Origin: an uncultured Streptococcus sp.
GTDB lineage: Bacteria > Bacillota > Bacilli > Lactobacillales > Streptococcaceae
Reading direction: 5' to 3'
DNA length: 19,997 nucleotides
NCBI RefSeq assembly: GCF_938020365.1
Contig: NZ_CALIIB010000099.1
Location: forward strand, 1-19,997
The position numbers and the translations under genes were made by a program. Shown here piece after piece: positions 1 to 7,407 of this stretch. The notes beneath the pieces are model-generated. The model saw nothing but the letters and a program-made list of their open reading frames with translations. It did no database searches and was not told the origin of the DNA. Position 1 is the stretch's first letter, and each line of letters begins with the position of its first letter.

Positions 1-566
1 TCCTGCAAGGTAGCTAAGTCTTCTAAGTTAAAAACATGAATCCTACTCTTAGTCTGGCGGCTGATAACTGCCATCTTACTAACAGTATTAGCAAAGGAAG
101 TCTGCCGAGTAAAGACAAAGATTTCTTCCGCCTGATCCAAAGCAGCTTGAGCGATAATAGCTGTCGCGGCTCCTCCAGCACCTAAAATGGTCATTTTTTT
201 GCCCTGAATAGCAAAAGACGGCAAGCTCTTAAAAAATCCCTTGCCATCCGTATTATATCCTATCAATGTACCATTTTTATTCACCACTGTATTCACAGCC
301 CCGATAAGACGGGCACTGGGAGTCAATTCATCAAGATATTGGATGACTTCCTGCTTGTAGGGCATTGACAAATTTATCCCAAACATATTATACCTTCGGA
401 TATTAGCAACGGTCGCTTCTAAATCCTCTGCTTCAATTTCCAAAGCAAGATAGACTCCATTGACAGCAGTCTTCTCAAAGGCAGTATTATGAATAAATGG
501 TGAAATGCTATGCTTAATCGGCTTAGCAACCACTGCTGCTAGACGAGTATGGCCATCAATTTTCAT
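1..566 (-). CDS. aroE: Shikimate dehydrogenase, 3' end beyond the window
   Basis: Shikimate dehydrogenase reduces 3-dehydroshikimate to shikimate with NADPH in the cytoplasmic pathway to chorismate. Translating the minus strand from the ATG at 566 gives 188 residues before the window edge, about two thirds of the usual ~280. Visible motifs in order are SISP near residue 20 (substrate binding), NLSMPYK (the conserved segment with the catalytic lysine, usually N-V/L-T-x-P-H/Y-K), GAVNTV, GYNTDG, and the nucleotide-binding glycine loop GAGGAA. The ATG overlaps the last codons of aroD by 11 bases and has a GGGAG ribosome binding site inside aroD, so the two are translationally linked. It is the third gene of the methyltransferase-aroD-aroE operon. 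The Ser in place of the usual Thr in NLSMP is a mild variation. Identity is secure; only the C-terminus is unseen. Confidence 0.95.
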   Translation of the reverse strand, partial: MKIDGHTRLAAVVAKPIKHSISPFIHNTAFEKTAVNGVYLALEIEAEDLEATVANIRRYNMFGINLSMPYKQEVIQYLDELTPSARLIGAVNTVVNKNGTLIGYNTDGKGFFKSLPSFAIQGKKMTILGAGGAATAIIAQAALDQAEEIFVFTRQTSFANTVSKMAVISRQTKSRIHVFNLEDLATLQ

Positions 567-1233
567 TTAAAATCTCCCGTACAACCTTCATGTTTGCTAG
601 GGAAACCTGACCTGGTGCACTCGGCTGTTCAACGCTGGCAAAAGACCAGCTCGAACCTGTCAAATCTGCAGCTAAGCGAGAAATCTTTCCGACTTTTCCC
701 ATAGAAATCGTTACATACTCTTGCTCAGGATTCAAAATCTTAAATCCACGAGTGTAGTTCATCAGGTCCAATACATCCTGCTCATTATGCGCCATGACAG
801 AAACTTTGACCACTTTTGGTGCCAAACTTGTCAATTCTGACAAAATTTCCATCATATTTTCAGGCGTTTCCTCAAAATTATGATAGCTGAGAACTAAATT
901 TGGAAACTCGAGCATTTCTTCAAATTTATCTTTATGCGAATAGTATTCAAAATCAACATAGTCTGGCGAATAAAAATTGGCTACTTCTTTGATAAGAGCA
1001 ACATATTCATCATCTGACAGTTCAATTTCGCCACCTTCTCCGCGACTTCGCAGTGTGAAGAGCAATTCACGACCAGCAAATTTTTCGAAAATAGCAGGAG
1101 CAACGTTAAGAATGCTCTCTTTCGGCAAAAAGTCCGCGCGCCATTCGATAATGTCAGCATCATCATAACGACTCACATCAATTGCTTTAGCCTCTTCTAA
1201 ACTTCTGGGCATGATTGAAACGACTAATTTCAT
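556..1233 (-). CDS. aroD: 3-dehydroquinate dehydratase, type I
   Basis: This enzyme dehydrates 3-dehydroquinate to 3-dehydroshikimate through a Schiff base, the step before AroE. The 225-residue length fits the class I (TIM barrel) family. Visible family features are EWRAD at 30-34, SYHNF with the catalytic His118, the Schiff-base Lys143 in VVKVSVM, SMGKVGKISRL near 177-187 and SAPGQ at 205-209, which together cover the known substrate and catalytic residues. The ATG at 1233 overlaps the stop of the upstream methyltransferase as ATGA, and AAGGTGG lies 4 bases before it as ribosome binding site. Its 3' end overlaps aroE. Type II dehydroquinases are ~150 residues and unrelated, so that alternative is excluded. 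Confidence 0.97.
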   Translation of the reverse strand: MKLVVSIMPRSLEEAKAIDVSRYDDADIIEWRADFLPKESILNVAPAIFEKFAGRELLFTLRSRGEGGEIELSDDEYVALIKEVANFYSPDYVDFEYYSHKDKFEEMLEFPNLVLSYHNFEETPENMMEILSELTSLAPKVVKVSVMAHNEQDVLDLMNYTRGFKILNPEQEYVTISMGKVGKISRLAADLTGSSWSFASVEQPSAPGQVSLANMKVVREILNEN

Positions 1234-2393
1234 TTGTCCACCTTAATTGTAAATACCTTGAGGTAGTTACTATTCTCATCTTTCTTATTGTATACAAAGT
1301 CTGCTGGCAGACCATATTCCGCTAGATAGCGGTGAGGAACTCCTGCAAATCCTTTTTCAATTTCTTTTTTAAACTTACTTTTAGAAACATTAGCTGCGTT
1401 GGTCGAAAGAATCAATGTTCCTTTCGGACTCAAGATTTCCAAGGCCTGAGCTACCAAACGATGGTAATCTTTCGCAACAGAGAAGGTCTGCTTTTTATTG
1501 CGAGCAAAGCTCGGCGGATCTAGGACAATTACATCATACCTCAACTCGTGACGCTTGGCGTATTTGAAATAATCAAAAACATCCATGACCACGAAACGAT
1601 GTGGCTCTAAATCCAAACCATTGGCTTCAAAATGCGCCTGAGAAAGCTCACGGCTACGTTTGGCCAAATCCACCGAAGTTGTTTGACTGGCACCGCCCAT
1701 GGCAGCTGCCACCGAGAAAGCTGCTGTATAAGAAAACATATTGAGCAGACTTTTTCCGCTAGCTAAGCCGTCAACCAAACTTCCCCGCACCTCGTGCTGG
1801 TCCAGAAAAATCCCAGTCATCAGGCCATCATTCATGAAGACTTGATAGCGCACGCCATTCTCCAAAACCGTAAAATAGGCTGGCGCTTCTGCTCCATAGA
1901 GATGGGCAGACTCATAGTCCAAGCCCTTGAAGCGAATCTTCTCGTAAGCTCCAGTGACCTCAGGAAAGACCTGCTGGAAAGCAGCCACTATCTGGTCCTT
2001 GGTTGAAAAAACAAAGGAATTGTACCAAGAGAAAACGGCATAGTTCTCATAGATATCAACCGTAAAACCGCCAAAACCGTCACCTTCTTGGTTAAACAGG
2101 CGATAGGCTGTCGTATCCTCTGCATGACGGTAATAAAAACGCTTGTCTTTAGCTTTTTCAAACAAATGCTGAAAGAAAGCGGAGTTCAGCTCTACCTTAG
2201 CATAGGAAATCAGCCAGCCAAGTCCCTTATTTTGTAAGGAGAGATAAGCCGTTCCCAAGAACTTCCCCTGCTGACTATGCAATTCCACACATTGATCGGT
2301 GAATGAAAGAGTTGGAAAATCATTCTTATCTAGAACTAAAATTCCTTTTCTCAACTTTTCCTCTGTCTGTTTATTAACAGTAAGTTTCTTCAT
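1230..2393 (-). CDS. RlmI/RlmK-like class I SAM-dependent rRNA methyltransferase
   Basis: The 387-residue protein has an N-terminal PUA-like RNA-binding region (about 1-75), a linker region and a Rossmann methyltransferase domain (about 170-387). Visible motifs are GIFLDQHEVR at 194-203, the SAM-binding segment NMFSYTAAFSVAA at 218-230, an acidic VDL after strand 2, and LDPPSF at 291-296. This arrangement is that of the RlmI family, whose E. coli member makes m5C1962 in 23S rRNA; the exact target here is inference. The frame is open further upstream to a TTG at 2429, but that codon forms the -35 box and the stretch between holds the -10, so the ATG at 2393 is chosen. That ATG has no ribosome binding site and sits at the predicted transcript start. 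It is the first gene of the operon with aroD and aroE, an association whose functional meaning is unknown. Confidence 0.85.
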   Translation of the reverse strand: MKKLTVNKQTEEKLRKGILVLDKNDFPTLSFTDQCVELHSQQGKFLGTAYLSLQNKGLGWLISYAKVELNSAFFQHLFEKAKDKRFYYRHAEDTTAYRLFNQEGDGFGGFTVDIYENYAVFSWYNSFVFSTKDQIVAAFQQVFPEVTGAYEKIRFKGLDYESAHLYGAEAPAYFTVLENGVRYQVFMNDGLMTGIFLDQHEVRGSLVDGLASGKSLLNMFSYTAAFSVAAAMGGASQTTSVDLAKRSRELSQAHFEANGLDLEPHRFVVMDVFDYFKYAKRHELRYDVIVLDPPSFARNKKQTFSVAKDYHRLVAQALEILSPKGTLILSTNAANVSKSKFKKEIEKGFAGVPHRYLAEYGLPADFVYNKKDENSNYLKVFTIKVDK

Positions 2394-2400
2394 AAGCATT

Positions 2401-2429
2401 ATTATACCAAATATTGTGAAAATTCTCAA
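2401..2429 (-). promoter_or_regulatory. Sigma-A promoter of the methyltransferase-aroDE operon, apparently leaderless
   Basis: On the minus strand there is a -35 TTGAGA (2429-2424), a 17-base spacer, and a perfect TATAAT (2406-2401) preceded by TGG, i.e. an extended -10. Only seven bases separate the -10 from the ATG at 2393, so the expected start of transcription falls on or one base before the A of that ATG. No Shine-Dalgarno sequence can fit in between. Confidence 0.8.
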
Positions 2430-2755
2430 AGCATATTTATTATTTTCACATAATACTTGTTTTAGTAGAAGAAATTTTCAACATTTTATATATTAAGTAT
2501 TTATTTTAACAGGCGGACTTTCAAGCAAGCTTCCCTACTACTACTTTCCACTATCTATCATGAAGCAAAGCCTGTTTAACCTTAGGTATGTTTTCGAACA
2601 ATCTTTAAGCTAGGGAATAATTGCCCTTATTTAAATTACTTTACAAATAAAATAAACTAAGCACTAAATCACCTCAATTTTTCCTCAACTTGAAAAATTG
2701 TGATATACTTAGAAGAAGAGAATTTTTAGGAAATAAGACAAGGAAGTATCTTTCT
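2430..2755. other. AT-rich divergent intergenic region, no gene recognised
   Basis: This 0.3 kb stretch separates the divergent methyltransferase and LtaS-like genes. I see no convincing coding frame, tRNA or terminator. The only structure noted is a 7-base inverted repeat, AACAGGC at 2508-2514 and GCCTGTT at 2570-2576, enclosing about 55 bases, and a weak AGGG/CCCT hairpin near 2612-2628. The right end carries the promoter and ribosome binding site of the LtaS-like gene. Confidence 0.4.
2701..2709 (+). promoter_or_regulatory. Extended -10 promoter of the LtaS-like gene
   Basis: TGA followed by TATACT (2704-2709) forms an extended -10. No good -35 lies at the right distance; the TTGAAA at 2690-2695 is too close. 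Predicted transcription starts near 2716, giving a leader of about 40 bases that includes the AAGGAAG ribosome binding site at 2740-2746. Confidence 0.5.
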
Positions 2756-4957
2756 GTGAAAAAAATAACCAAGAATTTACTCAATTTTATGAGTACAAGG
2801 CTCGGTTTCGTCTTGAGCTTGCTCACGATTTATTGGTTAAAAACCATGTGGGCTTATACCGTTGATTTTAATTTAGATATTCAAGGGGCCTATCAAATTT
2901 TTCTGGCTCTGATTAACCCTTTCCCAATTGGACTTTTACTGATTGGACTCGCTCTTTATATCAAGCCGACTAAGCTTTTTTATTGTGTCAGCACGGCTAT
3001 CTACATCATGCTCTTTGTCTGGTTGGTCTCAAACTCCATCTACTACCGTGAGTTTACCGACTTTGTGACAGTCAATACCATGTTGGCCTCTAGCAAGGTG
3101 TCTGCAGGCCTCGGGGCAGCAGCCATGGAGCTCTTCCGCCCTTGGGATGCTATCTATATCATTGATTTTCCAATTCTGGGCTGGCTTTTTTATAAAAAGT
3201 ATATTCGCTTGGATCATCGTAGGTTTAATTTCCGCGCCAGCTTTGCCGTGACATCCCTATCAGCGATGCTCTTTTCAGCCAATCTTTTCCTGGCAGAAAT
3301 TGATCGTCCTGAGCTACTGACACGCGGATTTTCAAATTACTATGTCGTTCGTGCCCTTGGTCTTCCTGCCTTCCTCGGCTACAGCGCTAATCAAACCTAT
3401 GCTGCTAATAAAGAGCGTTCCAAAGCCTCTGCCAAGGATCTAGAGCCTGTTGAACAATATATCCAATCCCACTATGCTGAGCCAAACTCTGAATACTACG
3501 GCATTGCCAAAGGCCGCAATGTTATCTATGTCCATCTAGAGAGCTTCCAGCAGTTTCTGATTGATTATAAACTGCAGATGGAGGGTAAGGAATACGAGGT
3601 TACGCCTTTCCTCAACTCCCTTTACCACTCCAACTCAACTTTAGCTTTTTCAAATATCTTTAATCAGGTTAAGGCTGGAAAGACTTCTGATGCGGAGACC
3701 ATGATTGAAACAGGTCTCTTTGGTCTCAACCAAGGCTCCTTCATGGTAAACTATGGCGGTACTAATACTCAACAGGCAGCACCTTTCATCTTATCAAAAA
3801 ATGGAGACTACACATCTGCCGTTTTCCATGGAAATACAGGTAGTTTCTGGAACCGCAACACTGCCTACAAGCAATGGGGTTATAATTATTTCTTCGATGC
3901 GTCTTACTTTACCAAGCAAGACGAGACCAACTCCTTCCAGTATGGCTTGAACGATAAAATTATGTTCAAAGATTCCATAAAATATCTGGAACATTTGCAG
4001 CAGCCTTTCTATGCCAAATACATCACTGTCTCTAATCACTATCCTTATACGACCAGCTTGATTGGCGATGAGATTGGTTTCCCATTGGCAGATACCAAAG
4101 ACGAAACCATCAATGGCTACTTTGCAACAGCAAACTACCTCGACTCCGCTGTCAAAGCCTTCTTTGACTACCTGAAAGAATCTGGACTCTATGAAAATTC
4201 AATTATCGTCCTTTACGGTGACCACTATGGAATTTCCAATTCTCGTAATCCAGCTTTGGCACCTTTGATCAATAAAAATTCTGAGACATGGTCTAGTTAC
4301 GACAACGCCATGTTGCAGAGAGTGCCATACATGGTCGTGATACCTGGAATGGAAAAGGGAAAAATCATCGATACCTTTGGCGGACAAATCGATATGCTGC
4401 CAACCTTGGAGCATTTATTGGGGATTGACTCCAAAAATTACCTTCAAGTCGGGCAAGACCTCCTCTCACCTCAGCACCAGCAAATCGTGGCTTTCCGATC
4501 AACCAATAACTTTGTAACACCAAAATACACAAGTTATAGCGGCCGCATTTACAACACACAAACTGGTGAGGAGATCACTCTGCCAGACGAGTCAACAACG
4601 GCTGAACTAGAAGCTATCCGAACAGCCGCAAATACACAGCTGAAAATGAGCGATGCTATTCAGACAGGGGACCTATTCCGCTTTTATACGGGCAATAATC
4701 TAGGAAAAGTCAATCCTGATGATTACAACTATATCAACTCTTTGAAAGCCCTCAAGGCCATTGAGAAAGAAAAAGGTGATCAATCGACTAGCCTTTATTC
4801 CAAACGTGGCGGTGTATCCTCTGTGGATCTCTTTAATTCACCAAGTTATCGAGTACTTCACCCAGAACAATTTCACTCTAGCACTAGCAGCGAAGAGGGA
4901 ACTAGCGGAGAGTCCTCTAGCTCTTCTAGCTCCTCCAGTTCGAGTGCTAGTCCCTAA
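2756..4957 (+). CDS. ltaS: Lipoteichoic acid synthase (LtaS)-family membrane sulfatase with serine-rich tail
   Basis: LtaS enzymes polymerise glycerol phosphate from phosphatidylglycerol onto the lipoteichoic acid chain outside the membrane, releasing diacylglycerol. The GTG at 2756 is chosen because AAGGAAG lies 9 bases upstream; the frame stays open to a TTG at 2690, but this precedes the promoter -10. The product is 733 residues. Five membrane segments lie at about 14-34, 44-68, 73-95, 128-148 and 158-181, followed by the extracellular sulfatase fold. Active-site residues match S. aureus LtaS: Glu262 (HLES), nucleophile Thr310 (AGKTSDAE), His358, Trp366-Arg368 (FWNR), His428 (SNHYP) and Asp489-His490 (YGDHYG). 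An ASA motif at 224-226 is a candidate signal peptidase cut site. The last 26 residues (708-733) are Ser/Glu/Gly-rich with an 11-serine run, absent from S. aureus LtaS. The family call is firm; LtaS rather than a primase-like paralogue is inferred. Confidence 0.88.
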   Translation: MKKITKNLLNFMSTRLGFVLSLLTIYWLKTMWAYTVDFNLDIQGAYQIFLALINPFPIGLLLIGLALYIKPTKLFYCVSTAIYIMLFVWLVSNSIYYREFTDFVTVNTMLASSKVSAGLGAAAMELFRPWDAIYIIDFPILGWLFYKKYIRLDHRRFNFRASFAVTSLSAMLFSANLFLAEIDRPELLTRGFSNYYVVRALGLPAFLGYSANQTYAANKERSKASAKDLEPVEQYIQSHYAEPNSEYYGIAKGRNVIYVHLESFQQFLIDYKLQMEGKEYEVTPFLNSLYHSNSTLAFSNIFNQVKAGKTSDAETMIETGLFGLNQGSFMVNYGGTNTQQAAPFILSKNGDYTSAVFHGNTGSFWNRNTAYKQWGYNYFFDASYFTKQDETNSFQYGLNDKIMFKDSIKYLEHLQQPFYAKYITVSNHYPYTTSLIGDEIGFPLADTKDETINGYFATANYLDSAVKAFFDYLKESGLYENSIIVLYGDHYGISNSRNPALAPLINKNSETWSSYDNAMLQRVPYMVVIPGMEKGKIIDTFGGQIDMLPTLEHLLGIDSKNYLQVGQDLLSPQHQQIVAFRSTNNFVTPKYTSYSGRIYNTQTGEEITLPDESTTAELEAIRTAANTQLKMSDAIQTGDLFRFYTGNNLGKVNPDDYNYINSLKALKAIEKEKGDQSTSLYSKRGGVSSVDLFNSPSYRVLHPEQFHSSTSSEEGTSGESSSSSSSSSSSASP

Positions 4958-4976
4958 TATCTATGAAAAACTACTT

Positions 4977-5019
4977 AACTCTTCCTAAAGCATTGAAAAA
5001 TGTTTTAGGAAGAGTTTTT
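4977..5019 (+). terminator. Strong intrinsic terminator after the LtaS-like gene
   Basis: A continuous 18-pair stem with one G-U pair (outer arms AACTCTTCCTAAA and TTTAGGAAGAGTT, inner CATT/AATG) is capped by a GAAA tetraloop and followed by TTTTTC. It begins 19 bases after the stop codon and lacks a matching T-tract on the minus strand. Confidence 0.92.
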
Positions 5020-5033
5020 CATTTTTGAAGCAC

Positions 5034-5079
5034 AAAAAAGATTGAAAACGTGAGCCACAAAGCCTGTCTTCAATCTTTT
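5034..5079 (-). terminator. Intrinsic terminator after pulA
   Basis: Arms AAAAGATTGAA (5036-5046) and TTCAATCTTTT (5069-5079) form an 11-pair stem with a 22-base loop. On the minus strand the stem is followed by six Ts, and it lies 17 bases beyond the pulA stop, ending the ligA-dagK-pulA transcript. A shorter T-rich stretch follows on the plus strand, so it may also back up the LtaS terminator. Confidence 0.75.
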
Positions 5080-5095
5080 CTTATTTTTATTCATA

Positions 5096-7399
5096 TTATG
5101 CAATCACTTCAAAAACGGAAGCGGTCAGATTCTCCACATAGAAGGGTCTCTTATGACGACTATTGCCGACCAACAAACGTAGGTGATCCGCATTCTCAAG
5201 GTAATAGGGCAAGCCACTTGCATTAAAAATGATTTCATAATGTTTTTCATCTTTAATCTCAAAAATGACGATACCGCTGCCGGCAAAGGCTTCTCTTACA
5301 AAGACATGTTTGTAAATCTCTTCATAGGTTTGATAAGAAAATTCCTTCTGACTTGTCTTTAAGTGAATAATCTGCTTGATATAGTCAATACTCTCCTGAT
5401 GTTTGCTGATCAATTCCCAATTCACTTGGTTGACAGCATCGGGAGCATTGTAGCTATTCATTGCTCTGTCACGGTCGCTAGGCAGGACTTGGCCCTCTTC
5501 GCCTGTTCCTACTAGTTTTGTGCGGGAAAATTCTTGGCCCAATTCCATAAATGCCATTCCCTGCATGAGCAAGTTCATAGCTGTTGCCAGCTCAATTCTT
5601 TTGGTCCGAGTGACCTCATCATCTTCTGGGTGCAAGTCAACCAGCAAGTCATGCAGGTTGAAATTATCATGCGCCTCCACATAATTCAGAACCTGAGTTG
5701 GTGTCAAATAGGAGCCTAACTCACTGCTGCCCAGAATAGCCTTGGCTATGATATCCTCAGTCGCTTGTCCGCTCACATATCCAGCTTTCAGACCACCATA
5801 GACTTCAGCACCCTTTATCGCATCGCGCTGAGTATCATTGAAAAAGCCGATTCGCGGCAGTTGATAAGCATTGTCTTTCTTAGCCTTGTCCTCTGGCATC
5901 AGGCCTGTCCCCATATCCCAACCTTCACCATAAAGCAAAATCCGTGGATCAATTTTGTCCATTTCTTCTCGGATGATATTCATGGTGGTGACATCATGGA
6001 TTCCCATCAGATCAAAACGGAAGCCATCCACATTGAATTCTTCTACCCAATAGCGAAGTGAATCAATCATGAATTTGCGGAACATTTCATGCTCACTGGC
6101 CGTCTCGCTGCCAACTCCGGTACCGTTTTGGAAAGAACCGTTGGGATTCATCCGGTAGTAATAATCGGGAACCGTTGACTGAAAGGCTGAGTCAAAGGTG
6201 GAATAAATATGATTGTAAACCACATCTAAGGTCACAGAAATCCCTGCATCATGATAAGCCTGAATCATGGTTTTCAAATCTCGGATAGCCTGACCTGGAT
6301 CATCTGGATTAGAAGAAAAACTGGTTTCTGGTGCATTGTAGTTCTGCGGATCATAGCCCCAGTTATAAGTAACTTGGCCATTTTCATCATAGTCCTTATG
6401 TCGGTCAGAAACCGGCTGGAGCTGCACCACATTGATACCTAGATTGCGAATGTAATCAAAAGTAGTCTGATCTCCCTGACTATTTCTAGTGCCACGTTGA
6501 CAAGCACCTAAAAAAGTCCCTCGCAAATGCTCTGCGACACCTGAACTAGGCGATTTGCTAATATCTCGGATATGCATCTCATAGATGACCGCCTGATTTG
6601 GGTTATCTAAACGCCAAGTTGCCTCCTTGCCTTGACATACCTTAAAACCAGCAACAGTCTTGTCCTGTTCGGCAACAATAGCTGAACGCTTGCCATCTGG
6701 ACTGGTAGCGATTGTATAAGGATCGCGCGTCAAAAAATGCTGGTTCTCAAAATGAACATGATACTGGTAGGCCTTACCAGCTAAATCTTCTGGCACTTCC
6801 ACCGACCAAACTCCGATTGTATTTTTAGCATGATCGTGCGAGTAAATCTCTCCCTTTTCCATAGGGAATTCTTTATAAACGGCTGCTTGATTATCAGAAG
6901 TTTCATAGACTAGCAATTCAACCTTTTTGGCTGTCGGAGCCCAAACTTTAAACTCATTTACTTGCCCCTGCAGACGATGCCCAAGCCAGCCTTGATAGCC
7001 CCAGCATTCGTCAAAATAATCCGACCGCATGGCCACATCGAAATTATGAGGGCGTCGCCGCGAATATTGGTGGCTCGTCGTCGCCGCTTGCAAGGAATAG
7101 TAGACCTGATGATCGCCTTCAATCAACCAAACCTCTGTGGGCAAATGTACTGGCAATAAATCAATGTGGTAGTCGCAAGATTGGCTGGACCAGTCTGAAC
7201 GCTTGACAATCACATGAGCCTGATTGAGAGGCTCCCAACTTTTAAAAGATAGTTCTCCCTGGATACCAAAATAATCTAGTTTAGAAAAAGGTGCTTCTTT
7301 TCCCCACTGATCTGTCTGCCACTGCCACAAATCATAAGAAAAGTAATCTCCCTTAGGATTGTGGTAATGGACAATGACCTTATAGTCTAGCATTTTCAT
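5096..7399 (-). CDS. pulA: Type I pullulanase, intracellular form
   Basis: Pullulanase cleaves alpha-1,6 branch points of glycogen and limit dextrins. The 767-residue protein has an N-terminal region to ~140, a CBM48 domain (about 140-235) and a GH13 catalytic barrel. The type I signature YNWGYDPQNY is at 345-354. GH13 regions follow: DVVYNH 392-397, GFRFDLMGIHD 459-469 with nucleophile Asp463, YGEGWD with acid/base Glu492, and EAHDN with Asp578. There is no signal peptide, membrane anchor or LPXTG motif, unlike the large streptococcal surface pullulanases, so it should act in the cytoplasm on stored or imported glucan. The start is ambiguous between ATGs at 7399 and 7393: a GAAGAG site lies 4 or 10 bases upstream. 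It begins 8 bases after dagK stops and ends its operon; no glg genes follow. Confidence 0.95.
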   Translation of the reverse strand: MKMLDYKVIVHYHNPKGDYFSYDLWQWQTDQWGKEAPFSKLDYFGIQGELSFKSWEPLNQAHVIVKRSDWSSQSCDYHIDLLPVHLPTEVWLIEGDHQVYYSLQAATTSHQYSRRRPHNFDVAMRSDYFDECWGYQGWLGHRLQGQVNEFKVWAPTAKKVELLVYETSDNQAAVYKEFPMEKGEIYSHDHAKNTIGVWSVEVPEDLAGKAYQYHVHFENQHFLTRDPYTIATSPDGKRSAIVAEQDKTVAGFKVCQGKEATWRLDNPNQAVIYEMHIRDISKSPSSGVAEHLRGTFLGACQRGTRNSQGDQTTFDYIRNLGINVVQLQPVSDRHKDYDENGQVTYNWGYDPQNYNAPETSFSSNPDDPGQAIRDLKTMIQAYHDAGISVTLDVVYNHIYSTFDSAFQSTVPDYYYRMNPNGSFQNGTGVGSETASEHEMFRKFMIDSLRYWVEEFNVDGFRFDLMGIHDVTTMNIIREEMDKIDPRILLYGEGWDMGTGLMPEDKAKKDNAYQLPRIGFFNDTQRDAIKGAEVYGGLKAGYVSGQATEDIIAKAILGSSELGSYLTPTQVLNYVEAHDNFNLHDLLVDLHPEDDEVTRTKRIELATAMNLLMQGMAFMELGQEFSRTKLVGTGEEGQVLPSDRDRAMNSYNAPDAVNQVNWELISKHQESIDYIKQIIHLKTSQKEFSYQTYEEIYKHVFVREAFAGSGIVIFEIKDEKHYEIIFNASGLPYYLENADHLRLLVGNSRHKRPFYVENLTASVFEVIA

Positions 7400-7407
7400 T
7401 TATCTCT

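Noticed and set aside
2394..2429. N-terminal extension of the methyltransferase from a TTG at 2429
   Set aside because: The TTG is part of the -35 box and the stretch contains the -10; no ribosome binding site precedes it.
2612..2635. AGGG/CCCT hairpin followed by TTATTT as a possible terminator
   Set aside because: Only four pairs with an 8-base loop; too weak, and no transcript would end there.
2690..2755. N-terminal extension of the LtaS-like protein from a TTG at 2690
   Set aside because: It lies upstream of the extended -10 at 2701-2709; the GTG at 2756 has a good ribosome binding site.
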